DNA of 33,025 nucleotides from the NCBI GenBank assembly GCA_021813555.1, contig JAKAKG010000020.1, forward strand, positions 1 through 33,025. The letters run 5' to 3'. Positions within the stretch are counted from its first letter, which is position 1. Each line of letters starts with the position of its first letter. A program made the position numbers and the translations under genes. The stretch is from Acidobacteriota bacterium (GTDB lineage Bacteria; Acidobacteriota; UBA4820; DSQY01). Shown here in pieces: positions 1 through 8,955 of this stretch. The notes under the pieces are model-generated. The model did not search any database. It was not told the origin of the DNA and worked only from the letters and a program-made list of their open reading frames with translations.

Positions 1-3000
1 CCGTCCATTGACATCCCCGTTGTCAGCGCCGTGTGGACGTACAACGGCCTCAGCGCGCAGGAGATCGAGCAGCGGATCCTCTACAACCACGAGCGCATGA
101 TCAGCGCCATCGTGGACAACATCGAGCACATCGAATCCACGGCCTATACGGGTGCCGGCGTCATCAAGGTCTTTCTCCAGCCGGGAGCCTCCGTGGACAC
201 GGGCGTGGCCCAGCTCACGGCCACGGGCCAGGCGATCCTGCGCCAGTTGCCGCCCGGCATCACGCCCCCCATCATCCTCCGCTACAACGCCTCCACCGTG
301 CCTATCCTCCAGTACAGCTTCGCCAGCACGAAATTCTCCGAGCAGGAACTTCAGGACATGACCTTCAACCAGGTTCGCGTGGGCCTCATGAACGTGCCTG
401 GCGCCTCCATGCCCTATCCCTACGGCGGCAAACCCCGCGTCGTGGCGGTGGACCTGAATCTCACGGCGCTCAAGGCCAAGGGCCTCGCCCCCGTGGACGT
501 GGTCAACGCCCTGAACGCCCAAAACCTTATTCTGCCCAGCGGTACTGTGAAGATCGGCCCCACCGAGTACGACGTGGCCGTCAACAGCAGCCCCGCCGTC
601 CTGTCGGAGCTGAACGATCTCCCCGTGAAGGTCGTGGACGGAGCGGTCATCCGGGTGAGAGATGTGGCCTTCATCCACGACGGGTACCTGCCCCAGCAGA
701 ACGTGGTGCGCCTCGACGGCGTGCGCGGCGTCCTGCTCACCGTCCTCAAGAGCGGGACGGCCTCCACCCTCGACGTGGTGAGCGGGATCAAAGCCGCCAT
801 GCCGAAGGTCCTGAGCACGCTGCCTAAGGAACTCCAGGCCAAGGAGTTCGCCGACCAGTCCCTTTTCGTGCGGGCGGCCATCAGCGGCGTCGTCAAGGAA
901 GGCGTCGTCGCCGCGGCGCTCACGGCGCTCATGGTGCTCCTCTTTCTCGGGGCATGGCGCGGGACCCTCATCATCGCCCTGTCCATCCCGCTGTCGGTCC
1001 TGGTGTCCATCCTCACCTTGAGCGCCCTCGGGGAGACCATCAACCTCATGACCCTCGGCGGCCTGGCCTTGGCCGTGGGCATCCTGGTGGATGACGCCAC
1101 GGTAGAGATCGAGAACGTCCACCGCCAGATGGCTCTAGGCAAACCCACGGTGCAGGCGATCCTCGACGGCGCGCAGGAAATCGCCCTGCCGGCCTTCGTG
1201 GGCACGCTGTGCATCTGCATCGTTTTTGTGCCCATGTTTTTCCTTACGGGCACGGCGCGCTATCTCTTTGTCCCCCTGGCCGAGGCGGTGGTCTTCGCCA
1301 TGCTGGCGAGCTACCTCTTGTCCAGGACGCTCATCCCTACGCTGGTCATGTGGTTCTACCGCCGCCACGCCTACCATGGCCACCTGGCGGAGGAGGGGGA
1401 CAGCGCGGCGTGGGTTCGGCCCTTCATGGCCATTCAAAGGCGCTTTGAAGCCGCGTTTACGGGCTTCCGGGAGGGGTACCGCCGCTGGCTCGGGACGGCG
1501 CTCCGCCACCGGCGGGGTTTTTTAATGGGCTTCGCCGCGTTCTGCGTCCTCACGGCGCTCCTGCTTCCTTTCTTAGGACAGGACTTCTTCCCGGCCGTGG
1601 ACGCGGGCCAGTTCCGCCTGCACCTCCGGGCGAGAAGTGGAACACGCATCGAAGAGACGGCCAAGCTGGCCGACGAGGTGGAGGCGGTCCTCCGGCGAGG
1701 CATCCCTGCCGGAGAGATGGGCGGCATCCTCGACAACATCGGCATTCCCTTCGGAGGCATCCCTCTGACCTACATTGACAACGGCTTGGTGGGTTCGGGG
1801 GACGCGGATATCCTGGTGGCACTCAAGCCAAAGCACCATCCCACGCAGGAGTACGTGGACCGTTTTCGGCTCTTGTTACATCGCGAGTTTCCCGGCGTGA
1901 CGTTCTATTTCCTTCCCGCCGACATCGTGAGCCAGACCCTGAACTTCGGCCTTCCTGCGCCCCTGGACATCCAGATCTCGGGACGGGACCAGCAGAGCAA
2001 CCGGTCCATCGCCTACGGTCTCGCCGAGAGGTTTCGCCACGTCCCGGGTGCCGTGGATGTGCGGGTGCAACAGCCCGCCGATCTGCCCAAGTTGCAGGTC
2101 GCCGTGGACCGGACGAAGGCCGCGGAGCTGGGGCTCACCGAGCGCGACGTGGCCAACTCCGTGCTGCTCAGCCTCAGCGGGAGCAGCCAGGTCCAGCCCA
2201 TGTACTGGCTCAACCCCAAGAACGGCGTGCAGTACCTCATGAACGTTCGCGTGCCGCAGGCGGCCGTGGATTCGCTCTCCTCCCTGAAGGCCATCCCCGC
2301 CGTAGGCCCCGCGGGCTCGGCGGGCGTACAGCTCCTGGCCAACCTGGCCACGATTCGACGGACCATGGCTCCGCCCATCGTAAGCCACTACAACGTGATG
2401 CCGGTCATTGACGTCCTCGCCGGCGTGGGCGGCCGAGACCTCGGAGGCGTGCTTCGAGAGATCGGCCCCATTCTGGCCCAAGCGCGCAAGAGTTTGCCGC
2501 GGGGCAGTTTTCTCTCGATCCGGGGCCAGGCGGAGACCATGGCGGCCAGTTTCACGGGCATCGGCGTCGGCCTCCTCATGGCGGCCGTCCTCGTCTACCT
2601 CCTGCTCGTAGTGAACTTCCAGAGCTGGGCCGACCCCTTCATCATCATCACGGCCCTGCCCGGCGCCCTGGCCGGCGTGGCCTGGGGGCTCTTCCTCACC
2701 TTCACGACACTCAGCGTCCCTGCCCTCATGGGCGCCATCATGAGCATCGGCGTGGCCACGGCCAACTCGGTCCTCGTGGTGACCTTCGCCCGCAACAACC
2801 TTCAGGCGGGGATGGATCCGCTCGCCGCCGCGTGGGAAGCCGGTGTGGGCCGGTTGCGGCCGGTGCTCATGACGGCCCTCGCCATGATCATCGGCATGGC
2901 GCCCTTGGCGTTGGGTATGGGAGAAGGCGGCGAGCAGAACGCGCCCCTGGGCCGGGCGGTGATCGGCGGCCTCGCCGTCGCCACACTCGCCACCCTTTTC

Positions 3001-3108
3001 GTCGTGCCGGTGGTCTTTTCGCTCCTGCACCGGCGCGGGGCAACCCCGCCCGAAGCACCCGACACCGCCCTTTTCACTTCTAACGAACCTCGCGAGGGAA
3101 CGCTATGA
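1..3108 (+). CDS. RND efflux pump permease (AcrB/HAE-like), 5' end outside window
   Basis: Inner-membrane, proton-driven permease of a tripartite efflux pump. The reading frame is open from base 1, and the first codons read PSIDIPVVSAVWTYNG, a typical segment just after TM1, so roughly 40 N-terminal residues lie upstream. A GTG at 31 is internal and not the real start. The TM4 proton-relay motif is present as GILVDDATVEIEN (Asp pair at residues 364-365 of the visible part). The TM10 motif reads GVATANSVLVV, so the lysine found in AcrB (K940) is replaced by Ala. Two periplasmic porter regions flank the middle membrane block as in the family. The stop overlaps the adaptor start (ATGA at 3105-3108), so the genes are co-translated. 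Family assignment is firm; the substrate cannot be read from the sequence. Confidence 0.95.
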   Translation, partial: PSIDIPVVSAVWTYNGLSAQEIEQRILYNHERMISAIVDNIEHIESTAYTGAGVIKVFLQPGASVDTGVAQLTATGQAILRQLPPGITPPIILRYNASTVPILQYSFASTKFSEQELQDMTFNQVRVGLMNVPGASMPYPYGGKPRVVAVDLNLTALKAKGLAPVDVVNALNAQNLILPSGTVKIGPTEYDVAVNSSPAVLSELNDLPVKVVDGAVIRVRDVAFIHDGYLPQQNVVRLDGVRGVLLTVLKSGTASTLDVVSGIKAAMPKVLSTLPKELQAKEFADQSLFVRAAISGVVKEGVVAAALTALMVLLFLGAWRGTLIIALSIPLSVLVSILTLSALGETINLMTLGGLALAVGILVDDATVEIENVHRQMALGKPTVQAILDGAQEIALPAFVGTLCICIVFVPMFFLTGTARYLFVPLAEAVVFAMLASYLLSRTLIPTLVMWFYRRHAYHGHLAEEGDSAAWVRPFMAIQRRFEAAFTGFREGYRRWLGTALRHRRGFLMGFAAFCVLTALLLPFLGQDFFPAVDAGQFRLHLRARSGTRIEETAKLADEVEAVLRRGIPAGEMGGILDNIGIPFGGIPLTYIDNGLVGSGDADILVALKPKHHPTQEYVDRFRLLLHREFPGVTFYFLPADIVSQTLNFGLPAPLDIQISGRDQQSNRSIAYGLAERFRHVPGAVDVRVQQPADLPKLQVAVDRTKAAELGLTERDVANSVLLSLSGSSQVQPMYWLNPKNGVQYLMNVRVPQAAVDSLSSLKAIPAVGPAGSAGVQLLANLATIRRTMAPPIVSHYNVMPVIDVLAGVGGRDLGGVLREIGPILAQARKSLPRGSFLSIRGQAETMAASFTGIGVGLLMAAVLVYLLLVVNFQSWADPFIIITALPGALAGVAWGLFLTFTTLSVPALMGAIMSIGVATANSVLVVTFARNNLQAGMDPLAAAWEAGVGRLRPVLMTALAMIIGMAPLALGMGEGGEQNAPLGRAVIGGLAVATLATLFVVPVVFSLLHRRGATPPEAPDTALFTSNEPREGTL

Positions 3109-4295
3109 TGGCCCCCGAACCGAACTCAAACCCCTCTTCCCCAGCACCCGCCTCCGCGCCTCGCCGAGCCTTCCGGGGCGCCATCCTCGCCGCCGCCGTG
3201 CTCCTCCCATTGATTCTCGCCGCCGGGTTTGTGCCGCGCTGGCTCCACGGGCGGACTCTGGCGCGAGAAACCGCCGATCTCGCTGTTCCCACCGTCATGG
3301 CCGTCTCGCCCGAGCCCGGCAAGGCCCAGAGCGGAATGCCCGTGCCGGCTGAGGTGGAAGCCTGGATCGAATCGCCCGTCTATGCACGGGCCAGCGGATA
3401 CGTGCGGCGCTGGGCCGCGGACATCGGCGCCGAGGTGAAGCAGGGCGATCTGCTGGCGGAGATTGAAACGCCCGAACTCGACCAGGAGCTCGACCGCACA
3501 CGCCACGAACTCGCCCAGGCGGAAGCCTCCCTCTCGATCGCTGCCATCACGGCACGGCGCTACGCCGAGCTCGTGAAAACCGCCAGCGTGAGCGAGCAGG
3601 ACAACGCCGAGAAGCAGGCGGACCTGGCGCTGAGAAGCGCTCAAACGAAAGCGGCGCAGGCGAACCTGAAGCGGCTCCAGGAGCTGAAGGGTTTCGCGCG
3701 CGTCACCGCGCCCTTCGCGGGCACCGTCACGGCGCGCAAGGTGGACGTGGGGGACCTCATCACCGCAGGAGGAAGCAGGGAACTCTTCAGGCTGGCGCAA
3801 ACCGGCAAACTCCGCGTCTACGCCCAGGTCCCTCAAGCCATGGCCGCCTCCATCACCCCCGGACAGATGGCCGATGTGCTCATTCCGGAAAAGCCCAACC
3901 AAGTGTTCAAGGCCAAGGTCGCGCGGACCTCCGGCGCCATTGCCCCCGCATCGCGGACGCTCCTGGTGGAGCTGGAACTGGACAACAGCCGCGGCGAGAT
4001 CCTCGCGGGCAGCTTCGCCCAGGTGCGCTTCACGGGAGCGAAAAGCACGCCGCCGCTCACGGTGCCTGGCAACGCCCTCCTTTTCCGGGCCGAGGGCCCT
4101 CAAGTGGGCATCGTCGGGCCCGACAACAAGGTGGAGCTGCGCTCCGTCAAGCTCGGCCGCGATTTCGGCCAGACGGTCGAGATCCTCTCGGGAGTCACGC
4201 CGAAAGACCGCGTCATCCTCAACCCCTCCGATTCGCTCTCCGGCGGCGTGACGGTGCGCGTGGCCCAGCCACCCGTTTCAGAGAAGACGCCATGA
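3105..4295 (+). CDS. RND periplasmic adaptor (membrane fusion protein, HlyD/AcrA family)
   Basis: Periplasmic adaptor linking the permease encoded just upstream to the outer-membrane channel encoded just downstream. It has 396 residues, normal for the family. An N-terminal membrane anchor or signal segment lies at about residues 22-45. The first lipoyl half-motif follows (ARASGYVRRW, then GAEVKQGDLLAEIETPELDQ), then an alpha-helical hairpin rich in Ala, Glu and Gln (about 130-190). The second lipoyl half reads VTAPFAGTVTARKVDVGDLI, followed by beta-barrel and membrane-proximal domains. No lipobox is visible, so anchoring is probably by the N-terminal helix. ATG codons at 3105 and 3108 are both possible starts. 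ATGA overlaps on both sides show tight operon packing. Confidence 0.93.
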   Translation: MMAPEPNSNPSSPAPASAPRRAFRGAILAAAVLLPLILAAGFVPRWLHGRTLARETADLAVPTVMAVSPEPGKAQSGMPVPAEVEAWIESPVYARASGYVRRWAADIGAEVKQGDLLAEIETPELDQELDRTRHELAQAEASLSIAAITARRYAELVKTASVSEQDNAEKQADLALRSAQTKAAQANLKRLQELKGFARVTAPFAGTVTARKVDVGDLITAGGSRELFRLAQTGKLRVYAQVPQAMAASITPGQMADVLIPEKPNQVFKAKVARTSGAIAPASRTLLVELELDNSRGEILAGSFAQVRFTGAKSTPPLTVPGNALLFRAEGPQVGIVGPDNKVELRSVKLGRDFGQTVEILSGVTPKDRVILNPSDSLSGGVTVRVAQPPVSEKTP

Positions 4296-5758
4296 GGCCA
4301 GCCGGGCACAGAACAGGGCCGTGGAGCCGTGCCGGACGGGCGGCGGCCGCGCTCGCGGCCGCGCTCGCGGCCGCTGCCTGCGCCGTGGGACCGGACTACC
4401 ATCGCCCCGAGGCGGTGGCCTCCATGCCGAAGGCCTACACGGAATCCGGGCGGGCATGGAAGACCGCTGCGCCTCAAGCGGAGGTGCCCAAAGGCCCGTG
4501 GTGGGAGGCCTTCGGCGACCCCGAGCTGAACAGGCTCGAAGCCGAAGCGGCCTCGGCCAATCAGGACATCCAGGCCGCCGCCGCCCGCTTCGCCCAAGCC
4601 CGCGCCTCGGCCGACGTGGCCCGATCGGGCCTCTTCCCGCGCATCGGGGCGGCCTTCTCGGGCCTGCGCCAGCACGACTCGCCCAACCGGCCGCTAAACT
4701 CTACGGGAGAAGCGGCCGGCAAGGGCTTCACCTACGACAATCTCACCGTGCCCTTCGACGCGAGCTACGAGGTTGACCTCTGGGGCCGCGTGCGGCGCCA
4801 GATCGAATCGGCCCGGGCCAGCGAGGAGGCGGGCGCCGCCGATCTCGAGGGGGTGAAGCTCTCCATCGCCGCGGAGGTGGCGGGCGACTACTTCACACTG
4901 CGCTCAGCCGAAGCGGAAACCAAGGCGCTTCAGGCAAACATTAAAGCCTACCGCACAGCCCTGGAGTTGACGCGAAACCGACGCTCGGCGGGCCTCTCAA
5001 GCGACCTCGACGTGGCCCAGGCGGAGACGGTGCTGACGTCCGCCGCGGCCCAGTTACCCGCCCTGGAACGGACGCGCATGCAGTTCGAGCACGCGCTCGC
5101 GGTGCTCGCGGGGCAGCCGGCGCCGCTCTTTCACGTGGAGGAAGCGCCGCTTGGCGAGGTTCCGAAGGCCATAACCCCTGGCGTGCCCTCAACCCTGCTG
5201 GAGCGCCGCCCCGACATTTCCGCCGCCGAGCGGCGCATGGCTGCGGCCAACGCATCCATCGGCGTGGCCAAATCCGCCTTCTTTCCGGTCTTGCGCCTGA
5301 GCGGTGTGGCCGGTTTTCAAAGCATCGAATCGGGCACCCTCCTGAGCGCGCCCAGCCAGTTCTGGGCCGTGGGCCCATCGCTGGCCCTGCCCCTCTTCCA
5401 GGGAGGCCAGAGGCGCGCCGGGGTCCGTTCGGCCAAGGCCCGCTACGAGGAGGCCGTCGCCACCTACCGGCAGACGGTGCTGAAGGCCTTCGCCGAGGTG
5501 GAGGACAACCTGGCCGCCCAGCGCCTTCTTGAGGAACAGTACGAGCTGGAAGCGGCGGCCTACCTTTCGGCGAAGCGCCAGCTTGCACTCGCTGAAAACC
5601 GCTATCGCGGAGGTTTGGCCAGCTACCTGCAGGTCAGCTCCGCCCAGAGCGCTGCCCTGGAGCACGAGCGGACGGTGGCGCGACTTCGCGGCCAGCGTTT
5701 CGTGGCGGCCGTGGCGCTCATTAAATCCCTCGGCGGAACGCTTGAACCCCGTCCCTGA
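4292..5758 (+). CDS. Outer-membrane efflux lipoprotein (OprM/NodT type)
   Basis: Outer-membrane channel of the first RND pump, 488 residues. The N-terminus is an Arg-containing region followed by an Ala/Leu-rich hydrophobic stretch ending in LAAAAC, a lipobox with Cys30 as the predicted lipidated residue. The mature start CAVGPDYHRPE is the hallmark of NodT/OprM proteins (VGPDY-RP). Two outer-membrane efflux repeats follow, the second containing LLERRPDISAAERRMAAANA, typical of the family. Its start overlaps the adaptor stop (ATGA at 4292-4295), completing a permease-adaptor-channel operon. The signal-peptide core is encoded by a 12-base tandem repeat, listed separately. Confidence 0.94.
   Translation: MRPAGHRTGPWSRAGRAAAALAAALAAAACAVGPDYHRPEAVASMPKAYTESGRAWKTAAPQAEVPKGPWWEAFGDPELNRLEAEAASANQDIQAAAARFAQARASADVARSGLFPRIGAAFSGLRQHDSPNRPLNSTGEAAGKGFTYDNLTVPFDASYEVDLWGRVRRQIESARASEEAGAADLEGVKLSIAAEVAGDYFTLRSAEAETKALQANIKAYRTALELTRNRRSAGLSSDLDVAQAETVLTSAAAQLPALERTRMQFEHALAVLAGQPAPLFHVEEAPLGEVPKAITPGVPSTLLERRPDISAAERRMAAANASIGVAKSAFFPVLRLSGVAGFQSIESGTLLSAPSQFWAVGPSLALPLFQGGQRRAGVRSAKARYEEAVATYRQTVLKAFAEVEDNLAAQRLLEEQYELEAAAYLSAKRQLALAENRYRGGLASYLQVSSAQSAALEHERTVARLRGQRFVAAVALIKSLGGTLEPRP
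4343..4374 (+). repeat. 12-base tandem repeat encoding the signal-peptide core
   Basis: The unit GCGGCCGCGCTC occurs at 4343-4354 and 4355-4366, with a partial third copy to 4374. It encodes the alternating Ala/Leu stretch of the signal peptide, so each unit adds four residues without a frameshift. Confidence 0.75.
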
Positions 5759-5859
5759 GGTGATTGCATGGCCGCGAGCCAGATGAGACTCTTAAGGCGA
5801 GAGAGGCGAGCCATTCCATTGGGGGAATCCCGGGCCACGGGTTAGAGGGAGAGCCTGCC

Positions 5860-7128
5860 ATGCTGGAAATGTTGTCCCGGTTCATGCCCCCAGAGGGAAT
5901 CAAGATCGTGTTGGTCCTTTTCCTTTCTTTTCTCCTGGGGCTTGAACGGGAGGAGCACCATGCCAAGCAGGGCTACTCAAGCTTTGGCGGCGTGAGAACG
6001 TTTCCCCTCATCGGCCTCTTGGGTTATACCGTGGCCCGCCTTGCGGGGCCGGAGCTGATCCTCCTGGCCATCGGCTTCGCGGTGGTGGGGGCGTTTTTGC
6101 TCGTGGCCTACTGGCACAAGATCCACACCTCTCAGGAGGCGGGCGTCACCACGGAGATCTCCGGGCTGGGCGCGTTCCTCCTCGGAGCCTTGGTCTCCCA
6201 CGAGCAGTATTGGATCGCCATCGCTCTGGTGGTGGCCAGCTTGCTCATGCTGGAATTGAAGACGGGGCTGGAAGGATTGGCCCGGCGCCTTCCTTCGGGC
6301 GAAATCATCACGTTTACCAAGTTTCTTCTGCTCGCCGCGGTCATCCTTCCCGTGGTGCCCAACACGAACCTCACTCCCTTCCTCATCAATCCCTTCAAGA
6401 CCTGGCTCATCGTGGTGGCCGTGAGCGCCATTTCCTATGCCAGCTATATCCTCCAGAAAGCCGCCAAGGAGAAGGGAGGCGGCGTGCTGCTCGCGGCCCT
6501 TCTGGGCGGGGCCTATTCCTCCACCGCCACCACCATCGTCATGGCCAAGCAATCCAAGAAAAGCTGCCGCGCCCATCGCTACTCGGGGGCCATCCTCTTG
6601 GCGTGCGGCGTCATGTACGTCCGGATGGGCGTTTTCATCGCCCTGTTCAACCCCGCTCTGGCGGAGGCCGTGGCATGGCGCCTTCTGCTGGTGGCCGCCG
6701 CGGGCATGGCGGGGGGGTGGGCGTGGGCGCGCCACTGCACGGGCACTCCCGGCCAGGACCCCGAGGCTTCAGAGGCCAAAAATCCCCTTGAGCTCAAGGC
6801 CGCCTTTATCTTCGCGGCTCTCTTCGTGGTGCTCCTCGTAGCCACCCGTTTCGTAGCGCAGTCCATGGGCACGGGAGGGCTCTACGCGCTGGCGATGTTG
6901 GTGGGGGTGACGGATATTACGCCGTTCGTGCTGGGCGTCACGGACGCGGCGGGCAAGGCGACGCCCATGGACACGGCTTCGGCGGCTATTCTTCTCGCCA
7001 TGGCAAGCAACAATGTGGTGAACGGAGTGTACGCGTTCTACCTCGGGGACAAACGGACCGGACGAATGGCCCTGGGGCTCCTCGCGGCCTTGGGCGCGCT
7101 GGCGGCGCTCCTGGCCTTCGTCCCATGA
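5860..7128 (+). CDS. MgtC/SapB-DUF4010 family membrane protein
   Basis: Polytopic inner-membrane protein of 422 residues from the chosen start. The N-terminal part carries the MgtC-like signature LSFLLGLEREEHH followed by GGVRTFPLIGLLGY; the rest is a long multi-helix region of DUF4010 type (for example GGAYSSTATTIVMAKQSKK and the late LLAMASNNVVNGVYAFYLG). The ATG at 5860 is preferred because AGAGGGAGAG lies just upstream and the protein then starts at the family's usual point. A longer frame from TTG at 5764 adds 32 hydrophilic residues unlike the family. The function of this combination is not established. MgtC proteins are tied to Mg stress and survival, but that does not automatically transfer. 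It overlaps the chromate transporter by ATGA, so the two are co-expressed. Confidence 0.85.
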   Translation: MLEMLSRFMPPEGIKIVLVLFLSFLLGLEREEHHAKQGYSSFGGVRTFPLIGLLGYTVARLAGPELILLAIGFAVVGAFLLVAYWHKIHTSQEAGVTTEISGLGAFLLGALVSHEQYWIAIALVVASLLMLELKTGLEGLARRLPSGEIITFTKFLLLAAVILPVVPNTNLTPFLINPFKTWLIVVAVSAISYASYILQKAAKEKGGGVLLAALLGGAYSSTATTIVMAKQSKKSCRAHRYSGAILLACGVMYVRMGVFIALFNPALAEAVAWRLLLVAAAGMAGGWAWARHCTGTPGQDPEASEAKNPLELKAAFIFAALFVVLLVATRFVAQSMGTGGLYALAMLVGVTDITPFVLGVTDAAGKATPMDTASAAILLAMASNNVVNGVYAFYLGDKRTGRMALGLLAALGALAALLAFVP

Positions 7129-8360
7129 AGGGCCAGGCTCAAGGGAAGGGACGTAAGGAAGACTTGGCCCAGGGGAGCCCGTCCCTGTCCGGATTGGTCC
7201 TTCGCTTTCTTGTGATCGGTGCCATCGGGTTCGGAGGCGGGATGGCGAACATCGCCCTCATGGAGCGCGAGCTTGTGCGCAAGCGCCGGCTGCTCTCCAC
7301 GGAGGAGTTCCTGCACGGCGTGGGGTTCGGCCAGCTTCTGGGCCCCTTTGCCACGAACACGGCCTTCTTCGTGGGAGCGAGGCTCTTCGGGCCTTTGGGA
7401 GGCTTGCTTTGCGCCGGGGCCTTCATGGCGCCGTCGGTGCTTCTCGTGATCCTCTTCTCCTGGCTCTACTTCACCTACCACAGCATCCCCTCGCTTCAGG
7501 CGGCGGTGCAGGGCGTGGGGCCCATAGTGATCGCCCTCATCCTTGCCGCCGCCTGGTCCCTCGGCCAGAAAACGGTACGGAAGCCTTTAACGGTGGCCAT
7601 CGCCGTGTCGGCCCTCACGGCCAGCCTCTTCAAGGTGAACGCCGTCTGGGTGCTCGCCGGAGCAGGGGTGCTGGGCCTTCTGGCGGGCAAGCGGCGGCTG
7701 GGCGGCGGAGGCTCTGTTCACGGGGAGGAAGGGAGGAACGGGGGAGAGCCGGAACGGCCCCAAGATCCGCATGCCCCTCCTCCCGTCCTCCCTGTTCAAG
7801 CCCTCACCGTCGCAGGCGTGTCCCAGGCCGCGGCAGGTGCGTCCCTGGCCACCCTCGGCTGGACCTTTTTGAAGGTGGGTTTCGTCTTCTTCGGCGGCGG
7901 GTTCGTGTTGGTGCCCATCCTCCACCAGCGCTTGGTGATGCAGCTCCACTGGCTCAACACCCGCGAGTTTCTGGACGGCGTGGCCATCAGCAACTTGACG
8001 CCTGGGCCCATCGCCGTTCTGGCCACCTTCGCGGGCTACCACCTGCACGGGGCCGGCGGCGCGATCGTGGCCACGGCCGCGCTCTTTGCCCCGGCCATGG
8101 TGCTTATGGCCGTTCTCTCCAAGGAGTACGGCCGGTTCAAGGGCAACGCCCGCTTCGAGGACTTTCTCGCGGGGGTCTCGCCCGCCGTGGCCGGATTGGT
8201 CGTGGGCGCGGCGGGGATGCTCGGCCCTTCAGCCCTCCATGGCTTACCCGGGTGGGGTCTCATGGCCCTAACCCTCGTGCTCCTTCTGAGGTTCAAAGTG
8301 CACCCCGCCATCCTGCTGGCCGCGGGGTCGCTTCTGGGGACGGCGGGGTGGATCGTCTGA
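7125..8360 (+). CDS. chrA: Chromate transporter (CHR family, two-domain form)
   Basis: Inner-membrane CHR-family transporter of 411 residues built from two homologous halves. The first half holds GAIGFGGGMANIALMERELV and GQLLGPFATNTAFFVG; the second holds VFFGGGFVLVPILHQRLV and ISNLTPGPIAVLATFAGY. Both show the FGG and GP motifs expected of CHR domains, though FGGG replaces the FGGP common in first domains. The halves are joined by a hydrophilic Gly/Pro/Glu-rich linker at about residues 195-235, which contains a palindromic DNA insert described separately. The family exports chromate, but distant members may carry other anions, so the substrate is an inference. The start overlaps the upstream gene (ATGA at 7125-7128). 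Confidence 0.88.
   Translation: MKGQAQGKGRKEDLAQGSPSLSGLVLRFLVIGAIGFGGGMANIALMERELVRKRRLLSTEEFLHGVGFGQLLGPFATNTAFFVGARLFGPLGGLLCAGAFMAPSVLLVILFSWLYFTYHSIPSLQAAVQGVGPIVIALILAAAWSLGQKTVRKPLTVAIAVSALTASLFKVNAVWVLAGAGVLGLLAGKRRLGGGGSVHGEEGRNGGEPERPQDPHAPPPVLPVQALTVAGVSQAAAGASLATLGWTFLKVGFVFFGGGFVLVPILHQRLVMQLHWLNTREFLDGVAISNLTPGPIAVLATFAGYHLHGAGGAIVATAALFAPAMVLMAVLSKEYGRFKGNARFEDFLAGVSPAVAGLVVGAAGMLGPSALHGLPGWGLMALTLVLLLRFKVHPAILLAAGSLLGTAGWIV
7714..7798. repeat. Palindromic insert with 7-base flanking direct repeats inside chrA linker
   Basis: Two 15-base arms, 7723-7737 (GGGAGGAAGGGAGGA) and 7778-7792 (TCCTCCCGTCCTCCC), are inverted repeats with one mismatch. The direct repeat CTGTTCA occurs at 7714-7720 and 7792-7798, just outside the arms, overlapping the right arm by one base. 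Insert plus one direct repeat is 78 bases, exactly 26 codons, so chrA stays in frame. This looks like a small palindromic element inserted with target duplication, but no transposase is present. Confidence 0.55.
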
Positions 8361-8441
8361 TCCGGATGATGTCACCTGGACCAGGCGCTTTCATCTTGGT
8401 ATCCATGGTTTGTCCTAGACGGCGGAGCAAGGAGGTGTACC

Positions 8442-8921
8442 ATGAAAAGAACGAAGATGCTTTTGATCACCGTGCTCTTCATCGTGAGCTGTCCGGTCCT
8501 GGCGGGAGAGACTTTCGTGCTGGTGGGCCCCGCCGTGGGCAACGTGCAAAACAAAAACCGGCACCTGTACGGATCCCTGGAACTGCGCCACCTCTTTCAT
8601 TCCTGGGGGAAGCTCTCCCTGGGCGCCGGCGGCGCGCTGGAGGTCAGCTCCCGCGAAAACTACGCCGGGCTCAATTTGACCCTCCAGTACACCTTCTCCA
8701 GCCGGTGGAGTGCCTCCCTGACCTCCGGCCCCGGCCGCTACTCGGACCACGTTCTCAACCTCGGAAGCCATCTGGAGTTTCGGTCGGGCCTGGAGGTGTT
8801 TTATGATTTCGGCAAAGGGTACCGGCTCGGGCTTGGATATTTCCACTACTCGAACGGCGGCGTGGCGCGCCATAACCCGGGCACGGAATCCGTACGGCTG
8901 GCCTTGGTGATACCCTTGTAA
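8442..8921 (+). CDS. pagL: PagL-like lipid A 3-O-deacylase (acyloxyacyl hydrolase family)
   Basis: Small outer-membrane beta-barrel enzyme, 159 residues, predicted to remove the 3-O-linked acyl chain of lipid A. A signal peptide occupies about residues 1-21 (cleavage near VLAG). The rest alternates hydrophobic and polar residues as in a barrel. The C-terminal motif FHYSNGGV, then HNPGTESVRL, matches PagL: His135, Ser137 and Glu149 have the same spacing (2 and 12) as the catalytic His126-Ser128-Glu140 of the Pseudomonas enzyme. The start is set by a strong ribosome-binding site, AAGGAGGTG at 8429-8437. An 81-base gap separates it from chrA, and only 34 bases separate it from the following lipase, so these two probably share a transcript. 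Confidence 0.82.
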   Translation: MKRTKMLLITVLFIVSCPVLAGETFVLVGPAVGNVQNKNRHLYGSLELRHLFHSWGKLSLGAGGALEVSSRENYAGLNLTLQYTFSSRWSASLTSGPGRYSDHVLNLGSHLEFRSGLEVFYDFGKGYRLGLGYFHYSNGGVARHNPGTESVRLALVIPL

Positions 8922-8955
8922 GCCACTAGGGCAAGCGTTGAACAAGGGGGCGGCC

